From Allodiplogaster sudhausi (taxonomy: Eukaryota > Nematoda > Chromadorea > Rhabditida > Diplogasteridae): a stretch of DNA of 64,000 nt. Positions 24,123 through 38,298 of this stretch are shown here, in pieces. The translations under genes were made by a program, and so were the position numbers. The stretch spans positions 29,670 to 93,669 of the forward strand of contig CALZFC010000069.1 of assembly GCA_945643635.1 (NCBI GenBank), written 5' to 3'. Position 1 is the stretch's first letter. Every line of letters begins with the position of its first letter. The notes under the pieces were generated by a model. The model did not search any database, was not told where the DNA came from, and was given only the letters and a program-made list of their open reading frames with translations.

Positions 24123-27100
24123 CTATGGACTGTCCATGCAAAATTTCACGTCGATTGAACAAAATTTTTGACGACCACGACTACGCAGCCGATGGTCATA
24201 AATTCCGAAGGCTATAAATCAGCAAAAAAATATTTTTATACTTGAGGACAATAACTTTATGTATTATAGGCTTGTTCTACGAAAAATGTGTAGGTGTTTA
24301 CGCCCATAAGACATGTCGATTGGAAACTGTTTGCTTCGATTTTGACTACTCAGAAGATGAACACGAAATTCTGATTTAACCAGATTATTGGCCTGGTTTT
24401 TTCTTCATTCTTGTAGTAGGAAGCTGAAATTTTTCCAGGTGGTTTCTAGGCCCCTATGGACTGTCCATGCAAAATTTCACGTCGATTGAACAAAATTTTT
24501 GACGACCACGACTACGCAGCCGATGGTCATAAATTCCGAAGGCTATAAATCAGCAAAAAAATATTTTTATACTTGAGGACAATAACTTTATGTATTATAG
24601 GCTTGTTCTACGAAAAATTTGTAGGTGTTTACTTTGACTACTCAGAAGATGAACACGAAATTCTGATTTAACCAGATTATTGGCCTGGTTTTTTCTTCAT
24701 TCTTGTAGTAGGAAGCTGAAATTTTTCCAGGTGGTTTCTAGGCCCCTATGGACTGTCCATGCAAAATTTCACGTCGATTGAACAAAATTTTTGACGACCA
24801 CGACTACGCAGCCGATGGTCATAAATTCCGAAGGCTATAAATCAGCAAAAAAATATTTTTATACTTGAGGACAATAACTTTATGTATTATAGGCTTGTTC
24901 TACGAAAAATTTGTAGGTGTTTACGCCCATAAGACATGTCGATTGGAAACTGTTTGCTTCGATTTTGACTACTCAGAAGATGAACACGAAATTCTGATTT
25001 AACCAGATTATTGGCCTGGTTTTTTCTTCATTCTTGTAGTAGGAAGCTGAAATTTTTCCAGGTGGTTTCTAGGCCCCTATGGACTGTCCATGCAAAATTT
25101 CACGTCGATTGAACAAAATTTTTGACGACCACGACTACGCAGCCGATGGTCATAAATTCCGAAGGCTATAAATCAGCAAAAAAATATTTTTATACTTGAG
25201 GACAATAACTTTATGTATTATAGGCTTGTTCTACGAAAAATTTGTAGGTGTTTACTTTGACTACTCAGAAGATGAACACGAAATTCTGATTTAACCAGAT
25301 TATTGGCCTGGTTTTTTCTTCATTCTTGTAGTAGGAAGCTGAAATTTTTCCAGGTGGTTTCTAGGCCCCTATGGACTGTCCATGCAAAATTTCACGTCGA
25401 TTGAACAAAATTTTTGACGACCACGACTACGCAGCCGATGGTCATAAATTCCGAAGGCTATAAATCAGCAAAAAAATATTTTTATACTTGAGGACAATAA
25501 CTTTATGTATTATAGGCTTGTTCTACGAAAAATTTGTAGGTGTTTACGCCCATAAGACATGTCGATTGGAAACTGTTTGCTTCGATTTTGACTACTCAGA
25601 AGATGAACACGAAATTCTGATTTAACCAGATTATTGGCCTGGTTTTTTCTTCATTCTTGTAGTAGGAAGCTGAAATTTTTCCAGGTGGTTTCTAGGCCCC
25701 TATGGACTGTCCATGCAAAATTTCACGTCGATTGAACAAAATTTTTGACGACCACGACTACGCAGCCGATGGTCATAAATTCCGAAGGCTATAAATCAGC
25801 AAAAAAATATTTTTATACTTGAGGACAATAACTTTATGTATTATAGGCTTGTTCTACGAAAAATTTGTAGGTGTTTACGCCCATAAGACATGTCGATTGG
25901 AAACTGTTTGCTTCGATTTTGACTACTCAGAAGATGAACACGAAATTCTGATTTAACCAGATTATTGGCCTGGTTTTTTCTTCATTCTTGTAGTAGGAAG
26001 CTGAAATTTTTCCAGGTGGTTTCTAGGCCCCTATGGACTGTCCATGCAAAATTTCACGTCGATTGAACAAAATTTTTGACGACCACGACTACGCAGCCGA
26101 TGGTCATAAATTCCGAAGGCTATAAATCAGCAAAAAAATATTTTTATACTTGAGGACAATAACTTTATGTATTATAGGCTTGTTCTACGAAAAATTTGTA
26201 GGTGTTTACTTTGACTACTCAGAAGATGAACACGAAATTCTGATTTAACCAGATTATTGGCCTGGTTTTTTCTTCATTCTTGTAGTAGGAAGCTGAAATT
26301 TTTCCAGGTGGTTTCTAGGCCCCTATGGACTGTCCATGCAAAATTTCACGTCGATTGAACAAAATTTTTGACGACCACGACTACGCAGCCGATGGTCATA
26401 AATTCCGAAGGCTATAAATCAGCAAAAAAATATTTTTATACTTGAGGACAATAACTTTATGTATTATAGGCTTGTTCTACGAAAAATGTGTAGGTGTTTA
26501 CGCCCATAAGACATGTCGATTGGAAACTGTTTGCTTCGATTTTGACTACTCAGAAGATGAACACGAAATTCTGATTTAACCAGATTATTGGCCTGGTTTT
26601 TTCTTCATTCTTGTAGTAGGAAGCTGAAATTTTTCCAGGTGGTTTCTAGGCCCCTATGGACTGTCCATGCAAAATTTCACGTCGATTGAACAAAATTTTT
26701 GACGACCACGACTACGCAGCCGATGGTCATAAATTCCGAAGGCTATAAATCAGCAAAAAAATATTTTTATACTTGAGGACAATAACTTTATGTATTATAG
26801 GCTTGTTCTACGAAAAATTTGTAGGTGTTTACTTTGACTACTCAGAAGATGAACACGAAATTCTGATTTAACCAGATTATTGGCCTGGTTTTTTCTTCAT
26901 TCTTGTAGTAGGAAGCTGAAATTTTTCCAGGTGGTTTCTAGGCCCCTATGGACTGTCCATGCAAAATTTCACGTCGATTGAACAAAATTTTTGACGACCA
27001 CGACTACGCAGCCGATGGTCATAAATTCCGAAGGCTATAAATCAGCAAAAAAATATTTTTATACTTGAGGACAATAACTTTATGTATTATAGGCTTGTTC

Positions 27101-30100
27101 TACGAAAAATTGTAGGTGTTTACGCCCATAAGACATGTCGATTGGAAACTGTTTGCTTCGATTTTGACTACTCAGAAGATGAACACGAAATTCTGATTTA
27201 ACCAGATTATTGGCCTGGTTTTTTCTTCATTCTTGTAGTAGGAAGCTGAAATTTTTCCAGGTGGTTTCTAGGCCCCTATGGACTGTCCATGCAAAATTTC
27301 ACGTCGATTGAACAAAATTTTTGACGACCACGACTACGCAGCCGATGGTCATAAATTCCGAAGGCTATAAATCAGCAAAAAAATATTTTTATACTTGAGG
27401 ACAATAACTTTATGTATTATAGGCTTGTTCTACGAAAAATTTGTAGGTGTTTACGCCCATAAGACATGTCGATTGGAAACTGTTTGCTTCGATTTTGACT
27501 ACTCAGAAGATGAACACGAAATTCTGATTTAACCAGATTATTGGCCTGGTTTTTTCTTCATTCTTGTAGTAGGAAGCTGAAATTTTTCCAGGTGGTTTCT
27601 AGGCCCCTATGGACTGTCCATGCAAAATTTCACGTCGATTGAACAAAATTTTTGACGACCACGACTACGCAGCCGATGGTCATAAATTCCGAAGGCTATA
27701 AATCAGCAAAAAAATATTTTTATACTTGAGGACAATAACTTTATGTATTATAGGCTTGTTCTACGAAAAATTTGTAGGTGTTTACGCCCATAAGACATGT
27801 CGATTGGAAACTGTTTGCTTCGATTTTGACTACTCAGAAGATGAACACGAAATTCTGATTTAACCAGATTATTGGCCTGGTTTTTTCTTCATTCTTGTAG
27901 TAGGAAGCTGAAATTTTTCCAGGTGGTTTCTAGGCCCCTATGGACTGTCCATGCAAAATTTCACGTCGATTGAACAAAATTTTTGACGACCACGACTACG
28001 CAGCCGATGGTCATAAATTCCGAAGGCTATAAATCAGCAAAAAAATATTTTTATACTTGAGGACAATAACTTTATGTATTATAGGCTTGTTCTACGAAAA
28101 ATTTGTAGGTGTTTACGCCCATAAGACATGTCGATTGGAAACTGTTTGCTTCGATTTTGACTACTCAGAAGATGAACACGAAATTCTGATTTAACCAGAT
28201 TATTGGCCTGGTTTTTTCTTCATTCTTGTAGTAGGAAGCTGAAATTTTTCCAGGTGGTTTCTAGGCCCCTATGGACTGTCCATGCAAAATTTCACGTCGA
28301 TTGAACAAAATTTTTGACGACCACGACTACGCAGCCGATGGTCATAAATTCCGAAGGCTATAAATCAGCAAAAAAATATTTTTATACTTGAGGACAATAA
28401 CTTTATGTATTATAGGCTTGTTCTACGAAAAATTTGTAGGTGTTTACTTTGACTACTCAGAAGATGAACACGAAATTCTGATTTAACCAGATTATTGGCC
28501 TGGTTTTTTCTTCATTCTTGTAGTAGGAAGCTGAAATTTTTCCAGGTGGTTTCTAGGCCCCTATGGACTGTCCATGCAAAATTTCACGTCGATTGAACAA
28601 AATTTTTGACGACCACGACTACGCAGCCGATGGTCATAAATTCCGAAGGCTATAAATCAGCAAAAAAATATTTTTATACTTGAGGACAATAACTTTATGT
28701 ATTATAGGCTTGTTCTACGAAAAATTTGTAGGTGTTTACGCCCATAAGACATGTCGATTGGAAACTGTTTGCTTCGATTTTGACTACTCAGAAGATGAAC
28801 ACGAAATTCTGATTTAACCAGATTATTGGCCTGGTTTTTTCTTCATTCTTGTAGTAGGAAGCTGAAATTTTTCCAGGTGGTTTCTAGGCCCCTATGGACT
28901 GTCCATGCAAAATTTCACGTCGATTGAACAAAATTTTTGACGACCACGACTACGCAGCCGATGGTCATAAATTCCGAAGGCTATAAATCAGCAAAAAAAT
29001 ATTTTTATACTTGAGGACAATAACTTTATGTATTATAGGCTTGTTCTACGAAAAATTTGTAGGTGTTTACGCCCATAAGACATGTCGATTGGAAACTGTT
29101 TGCTTCGATTTTGACTACTCAGAAGATGAACACGAAATTCTGATTTAACCAGATTATTGGCCTGGTTTTTTCTTCATTCTTGTAGTAGGAAGCTGAAATT
29201 TTTCCAGGTGGTTTCTAGGCCCCTATGGACTGTCCATGCAAAATTTCACGTCGATTGAACAAAATTTTTGACGACCACGACTACGCAGCCGATGGTCATA
29301 AATTCCGAAGGCTATAAATCAGCAAAAAAATATTTTTATACTTGAGGACAATAACTTTATGTATTATAGGCTTGTTCTACGAAAAATTTGTAGGTGTTTA
29401 CGCCCATAAGACATGTCGATTGGAAACTGTTTGCTTCGATTTTGACTACTCAGAAGATGAACACGAAATTCTGATTTAACCAGATTATTGGCCTGGTTTT
29501 TTCTTCATTCTTGTAGTAGGAAGCTGAAATTTTTCCAGGTGGTTTCTAGGCCCCTATGGACTGTCCATGCAAAATTTCACGTCGATTGAACAAAATTTTT
29601 GACGACCACGACTACGCAGCCGATGGTCATAAATTCCGAAGGCTATAAATCAGCAAAAAAATATTTTTATACTTGAGGACAATAACTTTATGTATTATAG
29701 GCTTGTTCTACGAAAAATGTGTAGGTGTTTACGCCCATAAGACATGTCGATTGGAAACTGTTTGCTTCGATTTTGACTACTCAGAAGATGAACACGAAAT
29801 TCTGATTTAACCAGATTATTGGCCTGGTTTTTTCTTCATTCTTGTAGTAGGAAGCTGAAATTTTTCCAGGTGGTTTCTAGGCCCCTATGGACTGTCCATG
29901 CAAAATTTCACGTCGATTGAACAAAATTTTTGACGACCACGACTACGCAGCCGATGGTCATAAATTCCGAAGGCTATAAATCAGCAAAAAAATATTTTTA
30001 TACTTGAGGACAATAACTTTATGTATTATAGGCTTGTTCTACGAAAAATTTGTAGGTGTTTACTTTGACTACTCAGAAGATGAACACGAAATTCTGATTT

Positions 30101-31459
30101 AACCAGATTATTGGCCTGGTTTTTTCTTCATTCTTGTAGTAGGAAGCTGAAATTTTTCCAGGTGGTTTCTAGGCCCCTATGGACTGTCCATGCAAAATTT
30201 CACGTCGATTGAACAAAATTTTTGACGACCACGACTACGCAGCCGATGGTCATAAATTCCGAAGGCTATAAATCAGCAAAAAAATATTTTTATACTTGAG
30301 GACAATAACTTTATGTATTATAGGCTTGTTCTACGAAAAATGTGTAGGTGTTTACGCCCATAAGACATGTCGATTGGAAACTGTTTGCTTCGATTTTGAC
30401 TACTCAGAAGATGAACACGAAATTCTGATTTAACCAGATTATTGGCCTGGTTTTTTCTTCATTCTTGTAGTAGGAAGCTGAAATTTTTCCAGGTGGTTTC
30501 TAGGCCCCTATGGACTGTCCATGCAAAATTTCACGTCGATTGAACAAAATTTTTGACGACCACGACTACGCAGCCGATGGTCATAAATTCCGAAGGCTAT
30601 AAATCAGCAAAAAAATATTTTTATACTTGAGGACAATAACTTTATGTATTATAGGCTTGTTCTACGAAAAATTTGTAGGTGTTTACTTTGACTACTCAGA
30701 AGATGAACACGAAATTCTGATTTAACCAGATTATTGGCCTGGTTTTTTCTTCATTCTTGTAGTAGGAAGCTGAAATTTTTCCAGGTGGTTTCTAGGCCCC
30801 TATGGACTGTCCATGCAAAATTTCACGTCGATTGAACAAAATTTTTGACGACCACGACTACGCAGCCGATGGTCATAAATTCCGAAGGCTATAAATCAGC
30901 AAAAAAATATTTTTATACTTGAGGACAATAACTTTATGTATTATAGGCTTGTTCTACGAAAAATTGTAGGTGTTTACGCCCATAAGACATGTCGATTGGA
31001 AACTGTTTGCTTCGATTTTGACTACTCAGAAGATGAACACGAAATTCTGATTTAACCAGATTATTGGCCTGGTTTTTTCTTCATTCTTGTAGTAGGAAGC
31101 TGAAATTTTTCCAGGTGGTTTCTAGGCCCCTATGGACTGTCCATGCAAAATTTCACGTCGATTGAACAAAATTTTTGACGACCACGACTACGCAGCCGAT
31201 GGTCATAAATTCCGAAGGCTATAAATCAGCAAAAAAATATTTTTATACTTGAGGACAATAACTTTATGTATTATAGGCTTGTTCTACGAAAAATTGTAGG
31301 TGTTTACGCCCATAAGACATGTCGATTGGAAACTGTTTGCTTCGATTTTGACTACTCAGAAGATGAACACGAAATTCTGATTTAACCAGATTATTGGCCT
31401 GGTTTTTTCTTCATTCTTGTAGTAGGAAGCTGAAATTTTTCCAGGTGGTTTCTAGGCCC

Positions 31460-31755
31460 CTATGGACTGTCCATGCAAAATTTCACGTCGATTGAACAAA
31501 ATTTTTGACGACCACGACTACGCAGCCGATGGTCATAAATTCCGAAGGCTATAAATCAGCAAAAAAATATTTTTATACTTGAGGACAATAACTTTATGTA
31601 TTATAGGCTTGTTCTACGAAAAATTTGTAGGTGTTTACTTGTGACTACTACTCAGAAGATGAACACGAAATTCTGATTTAACCAGATTATTGGCCTGGTT
31701 TTTTCTTCATTCTTGTAGTAGGAAGCTGAAATTTTTCCAGGTGGTTTCTAGGCCC
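31460..31755 (+). repeat. Near-Sh monomer of 296 bp (unit 100)
   Basis: Sh-like junction with four extra bases: 'gtgtttacttgtgactactactcag' in pieces reads as 'gtgtttact', then 'tgtgactact', then 'actcag'. Part of the addition duplicates 'act'. Flanked by Lt on both sides. It may derive from Sh by a small insertion. Confidence 0.8.
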
Positions 31756-33078
31756 CTATGGACTGTCCATGCAAAATTTCACGTCGATTGAACAAAATTT
31801 TTGACGACCACGACTACGCAGCCGATGGTCATAAATTCCGAAGGCTATAAATCAGCAAAAAAATATTTTTATACTTGAGGACAATAACTTTATGTATTAT
31901 AGGCTTGTTCTACGAAAAATTGTAGGTGTTTACGCCCATAAGACATGTCGATTGGAAACTGTTTGCTTCGATTTTGACTACTCAGAAGATGAACACGAAA
32001 TTCTGATTTAACCAGATTATTGGCCTGGTTTTTTCTTCATTCTTGTAGTAGGAAGCTGAAATTTTTCCAGGTGGTTTCTAGGCCCCTATGGACTGTCCAT
32101 GCAAAATTTCACGTCGATTGAACAAAATTTTTGACGACCACGACTACGCAGCCGATGGTCATAAATTCCGAAGGCTATAAATCAGCAAAAAAATATTTTT
32201 ATACTTGAGGACAATAACTTTATGTATTATAGGCTTGTTCTACGAAAAATTTGTAGGTGTTTACGCCCATAAGACATGTCGATTGGAAACTGTTTGCTTC
32301 GATTTTGACTACTCAGAAGATGAACACGAAATTCTGATTTAACCAGATTATTGGCCTGGTTTTTTCTTCATTCTTGTAGTAGGAAGCTGAAATTTTTCCA
32401 GGTGGTTTCTAGGCCCCTATGGACTGTCCATGCAAAATTTCACGTCGATTGAACAAAATTTTTGACGACCACGACTACGCAGCCGATGGTCATAAATTCC
32501 GAAGGCTATAAATCAGCAAAAAAATATTTTTATACTTGAGGACAATAACTTTATGTATTATAGGCTTGTTCTACGAAAAATTTGTAGGTGTTTACGCCCA
32601 TAAGACATGTCGATTGGAAACTGTTTGCTTCGATTTTGACTACTCAGAAGATGAACACGAAATTCTGATTTAACCAGATTATTGGCCTGGTTTTTTCTTC
32701 ATTCTTGTAGTAGGAAGCTGAAATTTTTCCAGGTGGTTTCTAGGCCCCTATGGACTGTCCATGCAAAATTTCACGTCGATTGAACAAAATTTTTGACGAC
32801 CACGACTACGCAGCCGATGGTCATAAATTCCGAAGGCTATAAATCAGCAAAAAAATATTTTTATACTTGAGGACAATAACTTTATGTATTATAGGCTTGT
32901 TCTACGAAAAATTTGTAGGTGTTTACGCCCATAAGACATGTCGATTGGAAACTGTTTGCTTCGATTTTGACTACTCAGAAGATGAACACGAAATTCTGAT
33001 TTAACCAGATTATTGGCCTGGTTTTTTCTTCATTCTTGTAGTAGGAAGCTGAAATTTTTCCAGGTGGTTTCTAGGCCC

Positions 33079-33386
33079 CTATGGACTGTCCATGCAAAAT
33101 TTCACGTCGATTGAACAAAATTTTTGACGACCACGACTACGCAGCCGATGGTCATAAATTCCGAAGGCTATAAATCAGCAAAAAAATATTTTTATACTTG
33201 AGGACAATAACTTTATGTATTATAGGCTTGTTCTACGAAAAATTTAGGTACGGTGTTTACTGTTTGCTTCGATTTTGACTACTCAGAAGATGAACACGAA
33301 ATTCTGATTTAACCAGATTATTGGCCTGGTTTTTTCTTCATTCTTGTAGTAGGAAGCTGAAATTTTTCCAGGTGGTTTCTAGGCCC
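33079..33386 (+). repeat. Truncated monomer of 308 bp (unit 105)
   Basis: The variable window reads aaaaatttaggtacgg then 'tgtttactgtttgcttcg'. Relative to Lw it loses 26 bases between 'gtgtttac' and 'tgtttgcttc' and has a net three-base gain just upstream. The 26-base loss ends on a shared 'ac', so a microhomology-mediated deletion is possible. Confidence 0.8.
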
Positions 33387-36325
33387 CTATGGACTGTCCA
33401 TGCAAAATTTCACGTCGATTGAACAAAATTTTTGACGACCACGACTACGCAGCCGATGGTCATAAATTCCGAAGGCTATAAATCAGCAAAAAAATATTTT
33501 TATACTTGAGGACAATAACTTTATGTATTATAGGCTTGTTCTACGAAAAATTGTAGGTGTTTACGCCCATAAGACATGTCGATTGGAAACTGTTTGCTTC
33601 GATTTTGACTACTCAGAAGATGAACACGAAATTCTGATTTAACCAGATTATTGGCCTGGTTTTTTCTTCATTCTTGTAGTAGGAAGCTGAAATTTTTCCA
33701 GGTGGTTTCTAGGCCCCTATGGACTGTCCATGCAAAATTTCACGTCGATTGAACAAAATTTTTGACGACCACGACTACGCAGCCGATGGTCATAAATTCC
33801 GAAGGCTATAAATCAGCAAAAAAATATTTTTATACTTGAGGACAATAACTTTATGTATTATAGGCTTGTTCTACGAAAAATTTGTAGGTGTTTACTTTGA
33901 CTACTCAGAAGATGAACACGAAATTCTGATTTAACCAGATTATTGGCCTGGTTTTTTCTTCATTCTTGTAGTAGGAAGCTGAAATTTTTCCAGGTGGTTT
34001 CTAGGCCCCTATGGACTGTCCATGCAAAATTTCACGTCGATTGAACAAAATTTTTGACGACCACGACTACGCAGCCGATGGTCATAAATTCCGAAGGCTA
34101 TAAATCAGCAAAAAAATATTTTTATACTTGAGGACAATAACTTTATGTATTATAGGCTTGTTCTACGAAAAATTTGTAGGTGTTTACGCCCATAAGACAT
34201 GTCGATTGGAAACTGTTTGCTTCGATTTTGACTACTCAGAAGATGAACACGAAATTCTGATTTAACCAGATTATTGGCCTGGTTTTTTCTTCATTCTTGT
34301 AGTAGGAAGCTGAAATTTTTCCAGGTGGTTTCTAGGCCCCTATGGACTGTCCATGCAAAATTTCACGTCGATTGAACAAAATTTTTGACGACCACGACTA
34401 CGCAGCCGATGGTCATAAATTCCGAAGGCTATAAATCAGCAAAAAAATATTTTTATACTTGAGGACAATAACTTTATGTATTATAGGCTTGTTCTACGAA
34501 AAATTTGTAGGTGTTTACGCCCATAAGACATGTCGATTGGAAACTGTTTGCTTCGATTTTGACTACTCAGAAGATGAACACGAAATTCTGATTTAACCAG
34601 ATTATTGGCCTGGTTTTTTCTTCATTCTTGTAGTAGGAAGCTGAAATTTTTCCAGGTGGTTTCTAGGCCCCTATGGACTGTCCATGCAAAATTTCACGTC
34701 GATTGAACAAAATTTTTGACGACCACGACTACGCAGCCGATGGTCATAAATTCCGAAGGCTATAAATCAGCAAAAAAATATTTTTATACTTGAGGACAAT
34801 AACTTTATGTATTATAGGCTTGTTCTACGAAAAATTTGTAGGTGTTTACGCCCATAAGACATGTCGATTGGAAACTGTTTGCTTCGATTTTGACTACTCA
34901 GAAGATGAACACGAAATTCTGATTTAACCAGATTATTGGCCTGGTTTTTTCTTCATTCTTGTAGTAGGAAGCTGAAATTTTTCCAGGTGGTTTCTAGGCC
35001 CCTATGGACTGTCCATGCAAAATTTCACGTCGATTGAACAAAATTTTTGACGACCACGACTACGCAGCCGATGGTCATAAATTCCGAAGGCTATAAATCA
35101 GCAAAAAAATATTTTTATACTTGAGGACAATAACTTTATGTATTATAGGCTTGTTCTACGAAAAATTTGTAGGTGTTTACGCCCATAAGACATGTCGATT
35201 GGAAACTGTTTGCTTCGATTTTGACTACTCAGAAGATGAACACGAAATTCTGATTTAACCAGATTATTGGCCTGGTTTTTTCTTCATTCTTGTAGTAGGA
35301 AGCTGAAATTTTTCCAGGTGGTTTCTAGGCCCCTATGGACTGTCCATGCAAAATTTCACGTCGATTGAACAAAATTTTTGACGACCACGACTACGCAGCC
35401 GATGGTCATAAATTCCGAAGGCTATAAATCAGCAAAAAAATATTTTTATACTTGAGGACAATAACTTTATGTATTATAGGCTTGTTCTACGAAAAATTTG
35501 TAGGTGTTTACGCCCATAAGACATGTCGATTGGAAACTGTTTGCTTCGATTTTGACTACTCAGAAGATGAACACGAAATTCTGATTTAACCAGATTATTG
35601 GCCTGGTTTTTTCTTCATTCTTGTAGTAGGAAGCTGAAATTTTTCCAGGTGGTTTCTAGGCCCCTATGGACTGTCCATGCAAAATTTCACGTCGATTGAA
35701 CAAAATTTTTGACGACCACGACTACGCAGCCGATGGTCATAAATTCCGAAGGCTATAAATCAGCAAAAAAATATTTTTATACTTGAGGACAATAACTTTA
35801 TGTATTATAGGCTTGTTCTACGAAAAATTTGTAGGTGTTTACGCCCATAAGACATGTCGATTGGAAACTGTTTGCTTCGATTTTGACTACTCAGAAGATG
35901 AACACGAAATTCTGATTTAACCAGATTATTGGCCTGGTTTTTTCTTCATTCTTGTAGTAGGAAGCTGAAATTTTTCCAGGTGGTTTCTAGGCCCCTATGG
36001 ACTGTCCATGCAAAATTTCACGTCGATTGAACAAAATTTTTGACGACCACGACTACGCAGCCGATGGTCATAAATTCCGAAGGCTATAAATCAGCAAAAA
36101 AATATTTTTATACTTGAGGACAATAACTTTATGTATTATAGGCTTGTTCTACGAAAAATTTGTAGGTGTTTACGCCCATAAGACATGTCGATTGGAAACT
36201 GTTTGCTTCGATTTTGACTACTCAGAAGATGAACACGAAATTCTGATTTAACCAGATTATTGGCCTGGTTTTTTCTTCATTCTTGTAGTAGGAAGCTGAA
36301 ATTTTTCCAGGTGGTTTCTAGGCCC

Positions 36326-36651
36326 CTATGGACTGTCCATGCAAAATTTCACGTCGATTGAACAAAATTTTTGACGACCACGACTACGCAGCCGATGGTC
36401 ATAAATTCCGAAGGCTATAAATCAGCAAAAAAATATTTTTATACTTGAGGACAATAACTTTATGTATTATAGGCTTGTTCTACGAAAAATTTGTAGGTGT
36501 TTACTAAGACATGTCGATTGGAAACTGTTTGCTTCGATTTTGACTACTCAGAAGATGAACACGAAATTCTGATTTAACCAGATTATTGGCCTGGTTTTTT
36601 CTTCATTCTTGTAGTAGGAAGCTGAAATTTTTCCAGGTGGTTTCTAGGCCC
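36326..36651 (+). repeat. Monomer of 326 bp with a 5-base loss (unit 115)
   Basis: Reads 'gtgtttactaagacatg' where Lw has 'gtgtttacgcccataag'. The five lost bases lie immediately after 'gtgtttac', the same left edge as the Sh deletion. It follows a run of seven Lw and precedes Lt. Confidence 0.82.
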
Positions 36652-37974
36652 CTATGGACTGTCCATGCAAAATTTCACGTCGATTGAACAAAATTTTTGA
36701 CGACCACGACTACGCAGCCGATGGTCATAAATTCCGAAGGCTATAAATCAGCAAAAAAATATTTTTATACTTGAGGACAATAACTTTATGTATTATAGGC
36801 TTGTTCTACGAAAAATTGTAGGTGTTTACGCCCATAAGACATGTCGATTGGAAACTGTTTGCTTCGATTTTGACTACTCAGAAGATGAACACGAAATTCT
36901 GATTTAACCAGATTATTGGCCTGGTTTTTTCTTCATTCTTGTAGTAGGAAGCTGAAATTTTTCCAGGTGGTTTCTAGGCCCCTATGGACTGTCCATGCAA
37001 AATTTCACGTCGATTGAACAAAATTTTTGACGACCACGACTACGCAGCCGATGGTCATAAATTCCGAAGGCTATAAATCAGCAAAAAAATATTTTTATAC
37101 TTGAGGACAATAACTTTATGTATTATAGGCTTGTTCTACGAAAAATTTGTAGGTGTTTACGCCCATAAGACATGTCGATTGGAAACTGTTTGCTTCGATT
37201 TTGACTACTCAGAAGATGAACACGAAATTCTGATTTAACCAGATTATTGGCCTGGTTTTTTCTTCATTCTTGTAGTAGGAAGCTGAAATTTTTCCAGGTG
37301 GTTTCTAGGCCCCTATGGACTGTCCATGCAAAATTTCACGTCGATTGAACAAAATTTTTGACGACCACGACTACGCAGCCGATGGTCATAAATTCCGAAG
37401 GCTATAAATCAGCAAAAAAATATTTTTATACTTGAGGACAATAACTTTATGTATTATAGGCTTGTTCTACGAAAAATTTGTAGGTGTTTACGCCCATAAG
37501 ACATGTCGATTGGAAACTGTTTGCTTCGATTTTGACTACTCAGAAGATGAACACGAAATTCTGATTTAACCAGATTATTGGCCTGGTTTTTTCTTCATTC
37601 TTGTAGTAGGAAGCTGAAATTTTTCCAGGTGGTTTCTAGGCCCCTATGGACTGTCCATGCAAAATTTCACGTCGATTGAACAAAATTTTTGACGACCACG
37701 ACTACGCAGCCGATGGTCATAAATTCCGAAGGCTATAAATCAGCAAAAAAATATTTTTATACTTGAGGACAATAACTTTATGTATTATAGGCTTGTTCTA
37801 CGAAAAATTTGTAGGTGTTTACGCCCATAAGACATGTCGATTGGAAACTGTTTGCTTCGATTTTGACTACTCAGAAGATGAACACGAAATTCTGATTTAA
37901 CCAGATTATTGGCCTGGTTTTTTCTTCATTCTTGTAGTAGGAAGCTGAAATTTTTCCAGGTGGTTTCTAGGCCC

Positions 37975-38298
37975 CTATGGACTGTCCATGCAAAATTTCA
38001 CGTCGATTGAACAAAATTTTTGACGACCACGACTACGCAGCCGATGGTCATAAATTCCGAAGGCTATAAATCAGCAAAAAAATATTTTTATACTTGAGGA
38101 CAATAACTTTATGTATTATAGGCTTGTTCTACGAAAAATTTGTAGGTGTTTACGGACATGTCGATTGGAAACTGTTTGCTTCGATTTTGACTACTCAGAA
38201 GATGAACACGAAATTCTGATTTAACCAGATTATTGGCCTGGTTTTTTCTTCATTCTTGTAGTAGGAAGCTGAAATTTTTCCAGGTGGTTTCTAGGCCC
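37975..38298 (+). repeat. Monomer of 324 bp with a 7-base loss (unit 120)
   Basis: Reads 'gtgtttacggacatgtcg', losing seven bases next to 'gtgtttacg'. It closes an Lt-Lw-Lw-Lw block and is followed by Lt. Confidence 0.82.

Larger units (their letters stand above)
10639..26945 (+). repeat. Zone B: Sh-rich higher-order repeats, units 34-85
   Basis: Totals: 23 Sh, 16 Lg, 6 Lt, 6 Lw and one 329-bp unit. Order: Sh-Lg-Lw, Sh-Lg-Lt, Sh-Lg-Lw, three Sh-Lg, Sh-329, two Sh-Lg, Sh-Lt-Lg, two Sh-Lt-Sh-Lg, Sh-Lt-Lw-Lg-Lg, Sh-Lg, Sh-Lt, Sh, Sh-Lg, Sh-Lw, Sh-Lw-Lw, Sh-Lg, Sh. Sh sits at every second or third position with few exceptions. This regular spacing is the hallmark of higher-order repeat amplification, in which a multi-unit block rather than the monomer is copied. 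Confidence 0.9.
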